Positions 1 to 9,861 of a stretch of 64,000 nt of DNA are shown piece by piece; the first letter of the stretch is position 1, and each line of letters begins with the position of its first letter. The position numbers and the translations under genes were made by a program. A model generated the notes under the pieces. The model saw only the letters and a list, made by a program, of their open reading frames with translations, did no database searches and was not told where the DNA came from. This DNA is from Aristolochia californica (lineage: Eukaryota > Streptophyta > Magnoliopsida > Piperales > Aristolochiaceae), in NCBI GenBank assembly GCA_029961685.1, contig JARWKL010000002.1, forward strand, positions 29,852,908-29,916,907. The letters are read 5' to 3'.

Positions 1-60
1 GAGTGAACTAATGTGGATTTGACAATATTTGAAATCCACCATTAAGACATAAAGTAACCT

Positions 61-423
61 CTATGATTGAGGCGGCTGAGAGTCATTATCTCTATAATTG
101 AGATTCTGGGATGAGTCATCATTTGGATTATCGTCATCCTTATCATCTTGATCTCCATGATTGAGATTAGGACAAGACCTTTGATGGGCTTGGTCCCAAA
201 GCATCTTTTGTTGACGTAGAGCTTTTACTCTTATCCTGTGCAAGCAGCTACTGGCGGCATCCCATGCATGTGACTTTATGGAAAATGGCCGACCAAATAT
301 ACTGTAGGAGCCTGGTGTCATGTGACAAATAGGCCAACTGTAGGCTGGAGGATAAGATTTTCTCTACTGCTTTTGGACGGACTTGGCCGATGAATCTGGA
401 ACAGATGTGTCTGTCATAGTCAT
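61..423 (-). pseudogene. EPRV ORF4 small basic protein, copy A (one premature stop)
   Basis: This is the last ORF of the family-1 genome, about 120 codons, beginning at ATG 423, shortly after the ORF3 stop. The open part from 321 to 61 encodes an arginine- and histidine-rich middle followed by an acidic, asparagine-rich tail ending in QPPQS. An in-frame TAG at 364-366 interrupts the N-terminal third. The same protein occurs at 27204-27569, 29493-29852 and 57128-57457. I do not recognise the family. Its position after ORF3 and just before the promoter, together with its basic core, would fit a small nucleic-acid-binding accessory protein, but that is a guess. Confidence 0.7.
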
Positions 424-434
424 ATCCTGCAAAA

Positions 435-1727
435 TTATTTCTTTTTAGATGTTGCCTTGAATGCTTGCAACATAAGATTCATATATTCTTCCGGATCCTC
501 ATCTGGTGGCTGACTATCCGGTAGGAATTCATTAGCATTATCATCATGCTCAGTACTGGTAAAGTCATCAATATCTTCATCTTCTGCAGCTGACGGTTCT
601 GAAGCGGACATGTTGTCATCAACAGGGTGAGAAGAAGATGTGCCTTCATTGCACTTAGGAGCCATAGAATCCTTCATTGATTCTAATAATTTTTTCATAA
701 TATCCTTTTCCGATATATTTGGAATCAAACTCTTTAATTGAGTTTTGAAACTTGCAAATAAATTATCGGAGTCATAATGGACTTTCGGGACGCGATGCAA
801 TCCAAGATTATTCTCATTTTGTATGATAGCAGACTTAATTTCTGCAACTTTGGTATCAATATTGGGGAAATTTTTCCACCAACAAACATGAAATGTTCTT
901 ACTAACACTAGTAGGCTTTTATCATTAAAGCCTGTAGTACAATCCCATCTCCAAATCCATGGTAAAGAAAATACCATAAAGAAGATAAGACTGTCCCAAT
1001 TCTTTGGGGGTTTTTCATAACCCAGAGCTTTAAGCTCAGGACTGGATTGAGTCCATTTGATAAAACAAGCCTTAATGGGCTCAGGTAATATTGAAATGGG
1101 TGGCCCAAATTTGTTCCACCATGCAAATACCCAACTGGGTAGAGGTAAGGACCTCTGAAACACATTCTTTTCCCATTGGAAAAACCAAGAATGCCTATGG
1201 GAGGGATTTTGGTAATAAAAGGTATTATACCAAGAATCCATATAATCCCAATAGTTAAATTCCTTATCATTAGGAAGGTTAGCTGCTTTAGCTAAATCAA
1301 ATTTTCCCCAAGTTGAGGGATGCATGAATCTTTGTATTGTACATTTACTGTACGCTCTTGGGCTATCCCATTTAGCCACATTAGTCAGTGTATGATGCAC
1401 TGATATAGAATTTAGATGAACCAAAATGGATTCAAAGGAATACCATCATTTTCCTGCACGAATGGGACAGTAGGCTTCTAAAAGCCATTTCTCCCAGGAA
1501 TCCAATGTACCCTCAAGGTCCTATTTATTGAGGAGTAGAATAGTCTCCGTATCCGGAAGAGTAATATACTCTGGTTCTACTTCAAGTGTCTCTTTATACG
1601 ACACTGGGGCTTTGCCCTTCTTGTCTGAGGAATTTCCTCTTTCTGGATTCTTTCGGCCTCGGCCTTTGGATTTTTGTTTACCACATCCTCTCATTGGGAG
1701 TGGATTGCCCCTTGCGGGGTTATACAT
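435..1727 (-). pseudogene. EPRV ORF3, tryptophan-rich protein of unknown function, copy A
   Basis: The start is taken at ATG 1727, which overlaps the ORF2 stop (1720-1722), as in the other copies. The N-terminal 40 or so residues are basic and rich in Gly, Arg and Asn. The central part is dense in Trp, Phe and Tyr, with a conserved block containing HSWFFQWE and WVFAWWNKFGP, and the C-terminus is acidic (Asp/Glu runs). In-frame stops lie at 1521-1523 (TAG) and 1446-1448 (TGA), and a small deletion lies between them; from 1424 to 435 the frame is open. Trp-rich ORFs of this kind follow the polyprotein in some endogenous plant pararetroviruses, notably florendoviruses; I recall no established function. 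Confidence 0.75.
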
Positions 1728-4700
1728 GATTTTTACCCTGGAGAAATTCATGGGTTAGAAAATCAGGTAAGGAGTTTAATTCTCCTTTGATATGTTCTAT
1801 ATCAAAATCAAAGGCGCTTAATTACGCCTACCATCTGGCAAAGATTTGTTTGGAAGTAAGATTCTTCACATCCTTCTTAAGAATCGATTTGGCTGCGGAA
1901 CAATCAACTCTTAAAAGGAATTTTTGATTTAATAAATCATCCTGAAATTTATGGATGCACTTAATTATTGCCAATATTTCTTGTTTCACAGTGGAATAAT
2001 TAAGCTGTGCTTCATGCCAATTTCCAAAGGTAAATCGAACAAGTTCTTCTTTACCTGTGAGATTCCTTTGTTTTAAGATACCACCATAGCCTATATGGAA
2101 GGCATCAGTCTCTACAACCTTCGGATAAGAAGGGTTAGTGAGGTTAAGACAAGGGAGTTGTTTAACCTTACTTTTGATCAGTTGGACTGCCTGAGTATGT
2201 TTAGGAGTCCATGGCTCAGGATTCTTTCTGAGTCGCTTGTGCAATATTGCAGAATCTTGTGCAAGGTGAGGATAATAATCTGCAATATAATTGAGACTTC
2301 CTAGAAATCTCTGAAGTTGAGTTTTTTCTAATAATTCATCAGGGAACTTAGAGGCAAACTCAATGCTTCGATCAATGGGAACTATTTTTCCCTTATGAAT
2401 ATTGCGACCTAAAAATCTAACAGAGGTCTAAAATAATTTCATTTTCGGTGTCGATATCACCAACCCATGTTTTCTAATAACTATTTTGAAAACATGTAAA
2501 TGCTTAGAATGAGCATAAATTGATTCTGAATAAACAAGTATATCATCAATATAAACAATGGTAAATTCGGAATAAGGAACAAAGATATCATTCGTGATAT
2601 TTTGAAATTCAGATGGAGCATTTTTCAAACCGAAAGGCATTACATTCCATTCAAAGTGACCAAAAGGGACAGTGAATGCAGTTTTATATTTATCCTTTTC
2701 ATTAATTTGAATTTTCCAATATCCAAATTTCAAATCAAATTTGGAAAAGATTTTAGCAGAAAACAATCTATCTAATAAATCTTTTTTATTTGGAATAGGA
2801 TACCTAATCCAACGTAAACAATCATTGAGTGGTTTATAATTAACCACTAATCTAGGAACACCTCGTTCCTTTTCTGCATTTTTATTGACATAAAAAGCAG
2901 TACAACTCCATGGAGAGTAAGATTTTCTAATTAGTTTTTTATCCAATAGATTTTGGATTTCCTTTTTGCAAAGATCTAGCAAAGCATGTTTCATTTGACT
3001 AGGTCTTGCTTTTGTCGGAATGGTTCTTTTATTGAACCCATCAATATATGGTAAAGACACAATATATTTATGTCTATCCCAGAATGCTGTAGGAATGTCA
3101 CTACAAATTTCTTGGGTTAATAACTTCTGAAGAGAACTAATTTTCTCTTTTATATCTATAGTTTCCAGCTGCTGTTCAAGGGTTAAAAATTGAATTTCTT
3201 TATGCAGGAAACTAAGATGATGTTCTTTCACATTTCTCAATTCTGAAATCTCATTGATAAAACTAATTTGAGGAGGAGATTTGAAAGAGAAATAGATAGG
3301 TTTATTATTAACCTATCCATGAATTCCATGGTTGTCTATGCCTTTAATTGGCATTATTTTCTCCAAAAATGGAGTACCTAATATTACTTGTTGAGTCATA
3401 TATTTGACTAATAAAAAGTCAGTAATAATGCACTGATCATTAGTGCAGATGGAGGCATTATTTAATTTATATTTAATCTTCATTTTGTCTTCTCCAAATA
3501 TTGGGTTGGAATTAACCCTTCCTGGATGCAGTTTAAGTCTGCTCTACTATCAATCAGAGCTGTCAATTTAGGAATGACAAAGTTCTGATCAATTACTAAA
3601 TTAATCACAGTATGCCATCTTTGATGGATGACTTTAGTGATTTGATGAAGAAAAGAGTCGGCAAATGTCTTTTCTTGTTGTACACTATTTTGTGCACATT
3701 TTTGTTCAAGCTTTTTATATAGAGATTTTAATTCTTTTAATTCTAGCTTGATTTCTTTAATTTCTCCTTGTAATGAGGAGATGGATATTGGTTGTTTTGA
3801 AGAGTGGGTTTCTTCATGACGACCAATAATTTCCTTCAAAGAATAAGGTTTGACTCCTTGAATGGGAGAACTCTTTGACGTACTTTGAATTTGATCAAGA
3901 TATTCTTTGATTAAATATCTCTTGGTTTGAGGATCTTCCTCTTGATCAATGTTCTTAAGCATAAGCTGTTGATCAGTAGTAAGAACATTAATCTGATGCA
4001 TTTGGGCCACAGATTGTAGATGAGAACAACTGCAATCTGGATCATCTTCTGATTGGTTGGATGAGGTAATATCATCTCCAGAATCATAATTTAAGAGAAT
4101 TTTAGCCAACTGGATTCTCAATCCTTCATCAATTTGAAGTTGGTTCAATTTCTCTTTTGTTTTGCATCTATTAGAATAGTGGCCTAATTTGCCACATTTA
4201 TAACAGACAATTTTCTTTTTGTCTGGGGGATTTCTCCTAGGAGGAGGTCTCTGAGGAGGTTTCCTAGGTTCTTGATGAGTCTTTTGATGAGACTGTCTTT
4301 TGGGATATCTCCTACTCTGGTGTGAGTAGGGTTCTGGTCTCTTAGAATGTGAGACTTTCCCTTTTCCCTTCCTTTGATGAGAAGGTTGGGTTCCTGTGTC
4401 ACAAGCAAATTGGCCACAGAAATCACCAAGCTCACGTTTTCCAGTAAGATTTTGTTTCTTAAGCTGAGCTTGAAGTTTTAGATCATTACATAAGGTCAGT
4501 CCTTCTTGGATGATAGCACTGGTAAGGAGACCATATGTATATTGTTGATAGTTGATTATTCCTACCTCATTACCTAACCTTTTGCGTACTTTGTTGGCAA
4601 AAAGTGTTGGTAATCCATCAATAAATTTAGCTTTCCAATATTCATTATTGGCATCGGTTCTTTGCATCACCTTAGTAAGGAAAACATCTTTATACCATCT

Positions 4701-6194
4701 AAAATAGCTAAGTGTTCTACATCTAAGATTTTGCAAAACCTCTCGTCCCTTATCAGTAGTGGACATCAAATTGCCAATAAAATGATGAACAATACATGAA
4801 ATCAGGGTATAAACTGCATCATCCTCGCCTAGGTAGGCTTCGCCTGCTTCAGTTTTAATAACCTTTTTTGAATTGTAGATTTCATGATGTTGGGCAGGTG
4901 TGAGGATATTATCCCACCAACCTTTTAAGAGCCCAGAAAATCCAGCAGTTATCATTTTTGCAATGCCTTGGTCCGAATTCTTATGTTGTCTACAGATGGT
5001 AGCATACATAAGCATTCTACGGCAGTGTTCTAAAATCTGATATTCAGACATAGAATCAATGTTCCATTCATAGATGGCTCGACCATCATATTGTTTTTGA
5101 TCTACATACACATTCTCTTCATATAATAGGTCCTGAGGTGTAGGCCTATGATAATAGAGTTTGTGATTGAGATCCCAACGCCGAGTAGACTTCTTCGTAT
5201 AATCCAATTTTTGAATACTTAGTTGGTCTTTAATCATTTCCTGAAGAATTGCTTTAGTTTGATTGATATGGGTTAAACCAAAATCTTTATCAATTGTGGT
5301 TTGACCAACATCAGAATCAGAATATGCTGAAGGAGTTAAATCTTCAGTATTATTTTGCGATAAAGACTCTTCTGGAGACTCTTCATCCTGTGATTCGTTA
5401 GTTTCCAATACATGGAGACTTTTGCGAATCAGATTGGCATGGGCCTGGGCTTCATGAGCCTGTTGGGGTTGTTTGCTCTGATCATTGGAAAGATTTAATA
5501 TGCCCAATCTAGATAATAACTCCTCAACTATTTCGGGAGTATTATCTAATTTAAAGTTCCTAACTGGAATAGGTGGTTTGATGAGTGGTTTTCCATCCAT
5601 CAACAAAGGTAATTTTCGAGAAGATAAGTCATAAGGATTCTGACAAGACTTCTCGGGAGCTTCTTTGTCCAATAAATCTTCAATACGTGTCAGCTGTTGG
5701 CCAATAGTTTGGAGATTTAAATTGGTGAAGTTGTTTTGTCTGCTAATTTGTCTCATTGGAGTTTTGGCCAATTCGGGATTGACAAAAGCAACTGCTTCCA
5801 CTATTTCAGGGGATTTCCCTCACGGACCTGGAAATTCCAGTCTAATGGGATCAGTAGGAGGATGAACTGATCGGATATGACGGCCAGACATAAGCTGCCA
5901 TTCTTTCGTTAAAGTAGAAAGAGTGGGGGCATTGGAAGAAACTAAGGGTCGTTTCTTCGCTTGCTTGAGTCTGGTTTGCATGAACCAATCAACAAAGGAC
6001 ATAATAACCTTATTTGTTTCCAAATAAAGATAAAAGTCATTTGATAATGCCATGCGTTCTGCGGCCCCATAGGTGTCATAAAACCAATTTTTGAAACCTA
6101 GATTATTGGGGTGAAAGAATTCAGCTTTGATTGCTGCTCTGTCCACCACAAAAGGTGGTGGGTCCGGGTTACTCTGGTGAGGTGTAAAAATCAT
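1720..6194 (-). pseudogene. EPRV ORF2 polyprotein (coat, zinc knuckle, protease, RT, RNase H), copy A
   Basis: The ATG at 6194 lies 2 nt after the movement-protein stop. Domains in order: coat protein to about 4210; CCHC zinc knuckle CYKCGKLGHYSNRC at 4164-4205; aspartic protease near 3537-3560; reverse transcriptase about 3000-2430, with YIDDIL near 2540; RNase H about 2240-1780. The frame is open from 5801 to 3480, spanning coat, knuckle and part of the protease. Breaks: TGA at 5820-5822, a deletion of about 34 bp just upstream of 3480 that shifts the frame, TAG at 3313-3315, TAG at 2428-2430, and two stops at 1828-1830 and 1822-1824. The protease active-site triad reads DSR instead of DSG, so it would be inactive even without the frame breaks. 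Confidence 0.9.
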
Positions 6195-6196
6195 AA

Positions 6197-7217
6197 TCAC
6201 AGAGTAAAACCAGTCATTTCACTGGGAGTGGGAGAAGTCCGGTCATGCTCCCTTTCTCGATAGACCCCATGAGGTATATGGGTGTCTGATAAGTGGATTC
6301 CTTTTAATGAGGAAACATCCTTTATGGATTATTTTTCATCCAATTCCTGTAGGCGAGTAGATGGGCCTACATCCGAATATCGGGATGATGGTGGTAAAGT
6401 GACTCGGTAAGGAGTCTTGTCCTTGAAATTAATTACCACGTCACCATCAGCTGATTGGATGACTTGATCAATATCCTGATTAAGCAGGAGTCATGGAGGA
6501 ACAACCTGAGGAATAGTCCAGTTAGCTGGGAAATGAATTTCCTCCCAATTGATCATCCTTGGAGTGGCAACATTTGCACTTATAAGATCGGTCTGTTTCA
6601 ATACTGTCTTACCTTGATCTGGTAAGTGTAATACCTTAGGGACTAAGGTATTCATAATTTTGAAATGAATCCTTGCTATGACAGCAATGGTTTCAGTTCC
6701 AGGAATAAAATTGTATCCCTGTGTTAGAATCCTCAACTGGATAGATTCTAACAAATTCCTATCTGTTAATGATAGGGTAAGGTTTGGATGGACATTAAAA
6801 TAAACGGGTCCCCTACTGAGACTTGTTTCTACAATACGCATTAAAGAGGGTTTCCAGTCCAAACAGCGACCATCACGGAGTATGGCCTGCAGACATGTGT
6901 TCATCCCTAGTAGGGTCAAGGGTTTGAAAGCAATCTGGATGCATCCTATATGCATATATTTTTTCTCAGTATCTGCCAGATACTTATTGAGATCTGTTAA
7001 CTCTAACAATTTAAGAGTTGAATCTTGATTTTCAAGATTAATTGTTTGTTCCATGGTTTTAATTCCCATGGTACTAGAAAGGGTAAAAGTTCCTTTCTTG
7101 TAGATTGAAGTAGGTTTAAATGGACGGAATTGTCCAATCATTCAATTGTTGTTGAACTTTACATTCAACTAAAGATGCATTTTTCACAGATCTAGTAATC
7201 CTACTACTGGATGCCAT
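6197..7217 (-). pseudogene. EPRV movement protein (ORF1), copy A
   Basis: This is the first ORF after the leader and matches the full-length frame at 42729-43748 (about 339 aa). Its position and general make-up fit the viral 30K movement-protein superfamily, which opens plasmodesmata for cell-to-cell spread. The start at ATG 7217 encodes an N-terminus rich in Ser that is shared with the other copies. An extra base near 7118 shifts the frame, and a TGA at about 6490 ends the long open part (7141-6491). The stop TGA at 6197-6199 is followed by TT and then the ORF2 ATG, an arrangement suited to termination-reinitiation. Confidence 0.8.
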
Positions 7218-7662
7218 AGTGCAACAAATTATAAAAACCAAATAAAGTAAAAGTAAAGTAAACTAAATTACACTACAGCTAAGAGTGGTAAAAGAGAACC
7301 AGAAGGAGGAATATCCTAGTATGAAGTAAACATATTATAAACTGATGATATAGTAATCATGAACGAAGCAAACTTTGATTCCTTAATATCATAATAAATT
7401 TACTGTTCATCATCTTCTTGATCAGATACACGTCTGTCAACGATTTAAGAGTATAGCGGCCCCTTAACGCCTACGCCTATCCACGACAACGGCAACACGG
7501 GCATACCTCAACGCGACTTGGGTGACGTCCCATATCATAACAAGAACGAAGATGAATAGTAAAGTATTATAACATTACGAAGTAAGTTAACTCCCCTGAT
7601 GATTAAGATATAAAAAATTTATAATAGCTTACTCCATACTTGGATATTCAAGGTTTAGCCTT
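7218..7662 (-). other. EPRV 5' leader, copy A
   Basis: This non-coding region separates the primer binding site from the movement-protein start. A matching leader lies at 43749-44117. It contains a locally GC-rich block (about 7425-7540) in otherwise AT-rich DNA. Caulimovirid leaders are typically long, structured and dotted with short ORFs; the GC-rich block is the most likely place for structure here. I see no open frame long enough to call a gene. Confidence 0.6.
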
Positions 7663-7752
7663 CCATGGCTCTGATACCATATGTTTACTTCATACTAGGA
7701 TATTCCTCCTTCTGGTTCTCTTTTACCACTCTTAGCTGTAGTATAATTTAGT
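7262..7752. repeat. Inverted repeat (74-bp arms) at the 5' end of copy A
   Basis: Bases 7262-7335 pair with 7679-7752 as reverse complements over 74 bp with one mismatch seen; the spacer (7336-7678) is the rest of the leader and the primer site. The outer arm is an inverted second copy of leader sequence, not host DNA. The fold begins at the first base of the primer site, where the open-circular viral DNA has a discontinuity. Confidence 0.85.
7663..7679 (-). promoter_or_regulatory. tRNA primer binding site (initiator Met tRNA), copy A
   Basis: The minus strand reads TGGTATCAGAGCCATGG. Its first 12 or so bases are the canonical complement of the 3' end of plant initiator methionine tRNA, the primer for first-strand DNA synthesis in Caulimoviridae and many plant retroelements. 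Identical sequence occurs at 29218-29234. Confidence 0.85.
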
Positions 7753-8304
7753 AAGAAATAAGAAATAAGTGAAGAAGAAGAAAGAATCACAATAGAAACA
7801 AATAAAAAAACAAGTAAAAAAAAGAATAAGAAAGAAATAAGAAAAATTAATGAAAAAAATGAAATAGAAAGGAAGGAAGAAAGAAAGAAGACAAAAATAA
7901 AGAAAGAAAAAAGAAAAAAGTGAAAGAAGAAAAAAGAAAAATCAAGAAAGAAATAAACTAGAAAGAAAGAACAAAATTAAATATAGGAACAAGAAAGAAA
8001 GAAAGAAAGACCAGTAAAAAAAAAAAGAAAAAAAAAATAAAGAAACAGACAAGAAAGATATGAAAGAAAGAAGATGAAAAGAAATAAAGAATAAAGAAAG
8101 AAGAAAGAAAGGAATGAGAAATAAAGAAAGAAATAAAGAAGAAAGAAAAAGAATAAAATAAAGAAGAAATAAAGAATAAAATAAATAAATAAAGAAAGAA
8201 ACTAGAAAGAAAGAATAAAAGAAATAAATAAAGAAATAAGAAAGACAAAAGAAAAAAAGAAAGAAACAAGAAAGATAAGAAAGAAAGAAGATGAAATATA
8301 TTTT
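7753..8304. repeat. Purine-rich (A/G) low-complexity block
   Basis: About 550 bp made mostly of GAAA, AAAGAAAT and similar words on the plus strand. It is not a clean tandem repeat. Its last bases (GAAAGAAGATGAAATATA) are the reverse complement of a satellite monomer, so the block may be a diverged satellite stretch in inverted orientation. Long frames on the minus strand here encode only Phe/Ser/Leu runs and are composition artefacts. Confidence 0.7.
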
Positions 8305-9022
8305 TTTCATCTTTCATTCTGTTATTCATTTTAATTTCTATATTTAATCGTTCTTTCTACATTTAGTTTTACTTTCTATATTTCATCTTTCTTTCTATAT
8401 TTCATTTTACTTTCGATATTTCATGTTTCTTTTAATATTTCATATCACTTTCTGTATTTCATCTTTCTTCTTATTTTTCATTTTACTTTCTATATTTCGT
8501 CTTTCTTTCTATATTTTATTTTACTTTCTATATTTCAAATTTTGTTTCTATATTTCATGTTTATTTCAATATTTTATCTTTCTTCCTATATTTCATCTTT
8601 CTTTCTATATTTCATTTTACTTTCTATATTTTATCTGTCTTTCTATATTTCAAGATAATTTATATATTTCATCTTTCATTCTATATTTTATTTTACTTTC
8701 TATATTTCATTTTACTTTATATATTTAATCGTTCTTTGTGTATTTCATCTTTCATTCTATATTACATTTTACTTTCGATATTTCATCTTTCTTTCAATAT
8801 TTCATTTCACTTTTTATATTTCATCTTTCTTTTTATTTTTCATTTCAATTTCTATATTTCATCTTTCTTTCTATATGTCATTTTACTTTCTTTATTTCAA
8901 CTATCTTTCTATATTTCACGTTTCTTTCAATATTTCATTTTACTTTCCATATTTCGTCTTTCTTTCTATATTTACTTTGCTTTTTATATTTCATCATTCT
9001 TTCTATATTTCATTTTACTTTC
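8305..9022. repeat. 19-bp pyrimidine-rich satellite, block S1
   Basis: Tandem units of TTTCTATATTTCATCTTTC and TTTCTATATTTCATTTTAC alternate with many point variants. From 8455 to 9022 the sequence is copied directly at 15813-16380 with constant offset, on the other side of the family-2 viral insertion. Open frames on the plus strand are spurious. Confidence 0.92.
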
Positions 9023-9858
9023 TTCCTTTTCTACCAAGGTCTTTTCATGCTTATCTTCTTCCTTTTCTTCTGTTTTTCTTTTCCTTTTTCTTTTGGCATT
9101 TTTGGCAAATGCCCAGCCGTCAACGGACTTGATATGTCTTTACCGGCGGCCGTTTGAGCCGGACTAGCTAGTGAAAACCCTTCACTAGTAGGGGGCTGAG
9201 TGCAGAACGTACCTGTTGCTTTCGCCTTCCACATTCTGTTTTCTTTTTCTAAAGTCTCGATATATTCTTTCTGAAAATCATTCTTTTCTTCTAATATTCT
9301 TCTTTCCTCGTTTAATCTCTGGATAGTCTTGGTAAGAGTTTCACAGTGATCACAAAAGATAATCTTTTTTGTATCTCTGGCTACACTGTATGTTACTTGG
9401 TCTTCACGAATATGTCTGAGAGAAGGAGCAATATAATAATTTGTAAGCTTTGCTGCTTCTAGAGCTTCTTGAAGATTATTGAATCCTTTGTACACTGGTC
9501 TGTGATAATTCTGAATACTGGAGACTACTTCAGTCCAGGAATGAAAGACTCCTGGAGTGTGACCTTGGAAAACTACATAAAAGTTGAAACCTTTTTTCTT
9601 CTGGGTAAAATATTCTGACAAACTGTTTAGACTAGCAAGGAAATATTTCTGATCTTTGGGATTTCTTTGGTAGGCTAACCAGAGATTGTCTAGAAGGCAT
9701 TGTTCTTCTTTAGTAACAGTAACTGTAGGTAAGGTCTTAAAAGTAATATTAGATTTTGGAAAAACTACTAGTTTCTGACTACCAAAGCATAAAAATTCTT
9801 GACCATAAGTATTATATTTAGAAGATGAAGGAGGCCGAGAATGTGCTGAAAAATCCAT
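9023..9858 (-). pseudogene. Viroplasmin/translational transactivator, 3'-truncated
   Basis: ATG 9858 lies three bases after the RT ORF stop (9862-9864). About 100 residues in is a block with FYVVFQGHTPGVFHSW, typical of the caulimovirus viroplasmin (RNase H1 N-terminal-like) fold. This is followed by a Cys-His segment (IIFCDHCETLTK) and a heptad-like stretch rich in Glu, Lys, Leu and Arg that probably forms a coiled coil. Viroplasmins form the cytoplasmic inclusion bodies and allow reinitiation on polycistronic viral RNA. The 3' end runs into satellite at about 9022, and one base fewer in an A-run than in the copy at 12869-13306 puts the last residues in another frame. The C-terminal half is repeated inverted at 12869-13295. 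Confidence 0.8.
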
Positions 9859-9861
9859 CTG

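Larger units (their letters stand above)
1..7752 (-). mobile_element. Endogenous pararetrovirus family 1, copy A (near complete, decayed)
   Basis: Reading the minus strand from 7679 downward, this copy has a primer binding site, leader, movement protein, polyprotein, ORF3 and ORF4, then leaves the window just before the expected TATA box. There is no integrase. The presence of a movement protein and the RT-RNase H order identify Caulimoviridae rather than an LTR retrotransposon. All four ORFs carry stops or frameshifts, so this is an old, inactive copy. Its 5' end is not a simple junction: at the primer site the sequence turns back on itself as an inverted copy of its own leader. Placement near florendoviruses or petuviruses is inference from the gene plan. 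Confidence 0.9.

Noticed and set aside
908..1270. 120-codon minus-strand frame
   Set aside because: Shadow of ORF3 in another frame; the same shadow appears at 30487-30699 and 58088-58300, following ORF3 conservation.
1..7752. LTR retrotransposon (gypsy or copia)
   Set aside because: No LTR pair, no integrase; movement protein, RT-RNase H order and a single terminal TATA/AATAAA/primer-site region fit a pararetrovirus. The primer-site sequence alone would not have distinguished them.
7942..8329. Minus-strand frames of about 120 codons in the purine block
   Set aside because: Overlapping frames with only Phe, Leu, Ser and Tyr; low-complexity DNA, no gene signal.
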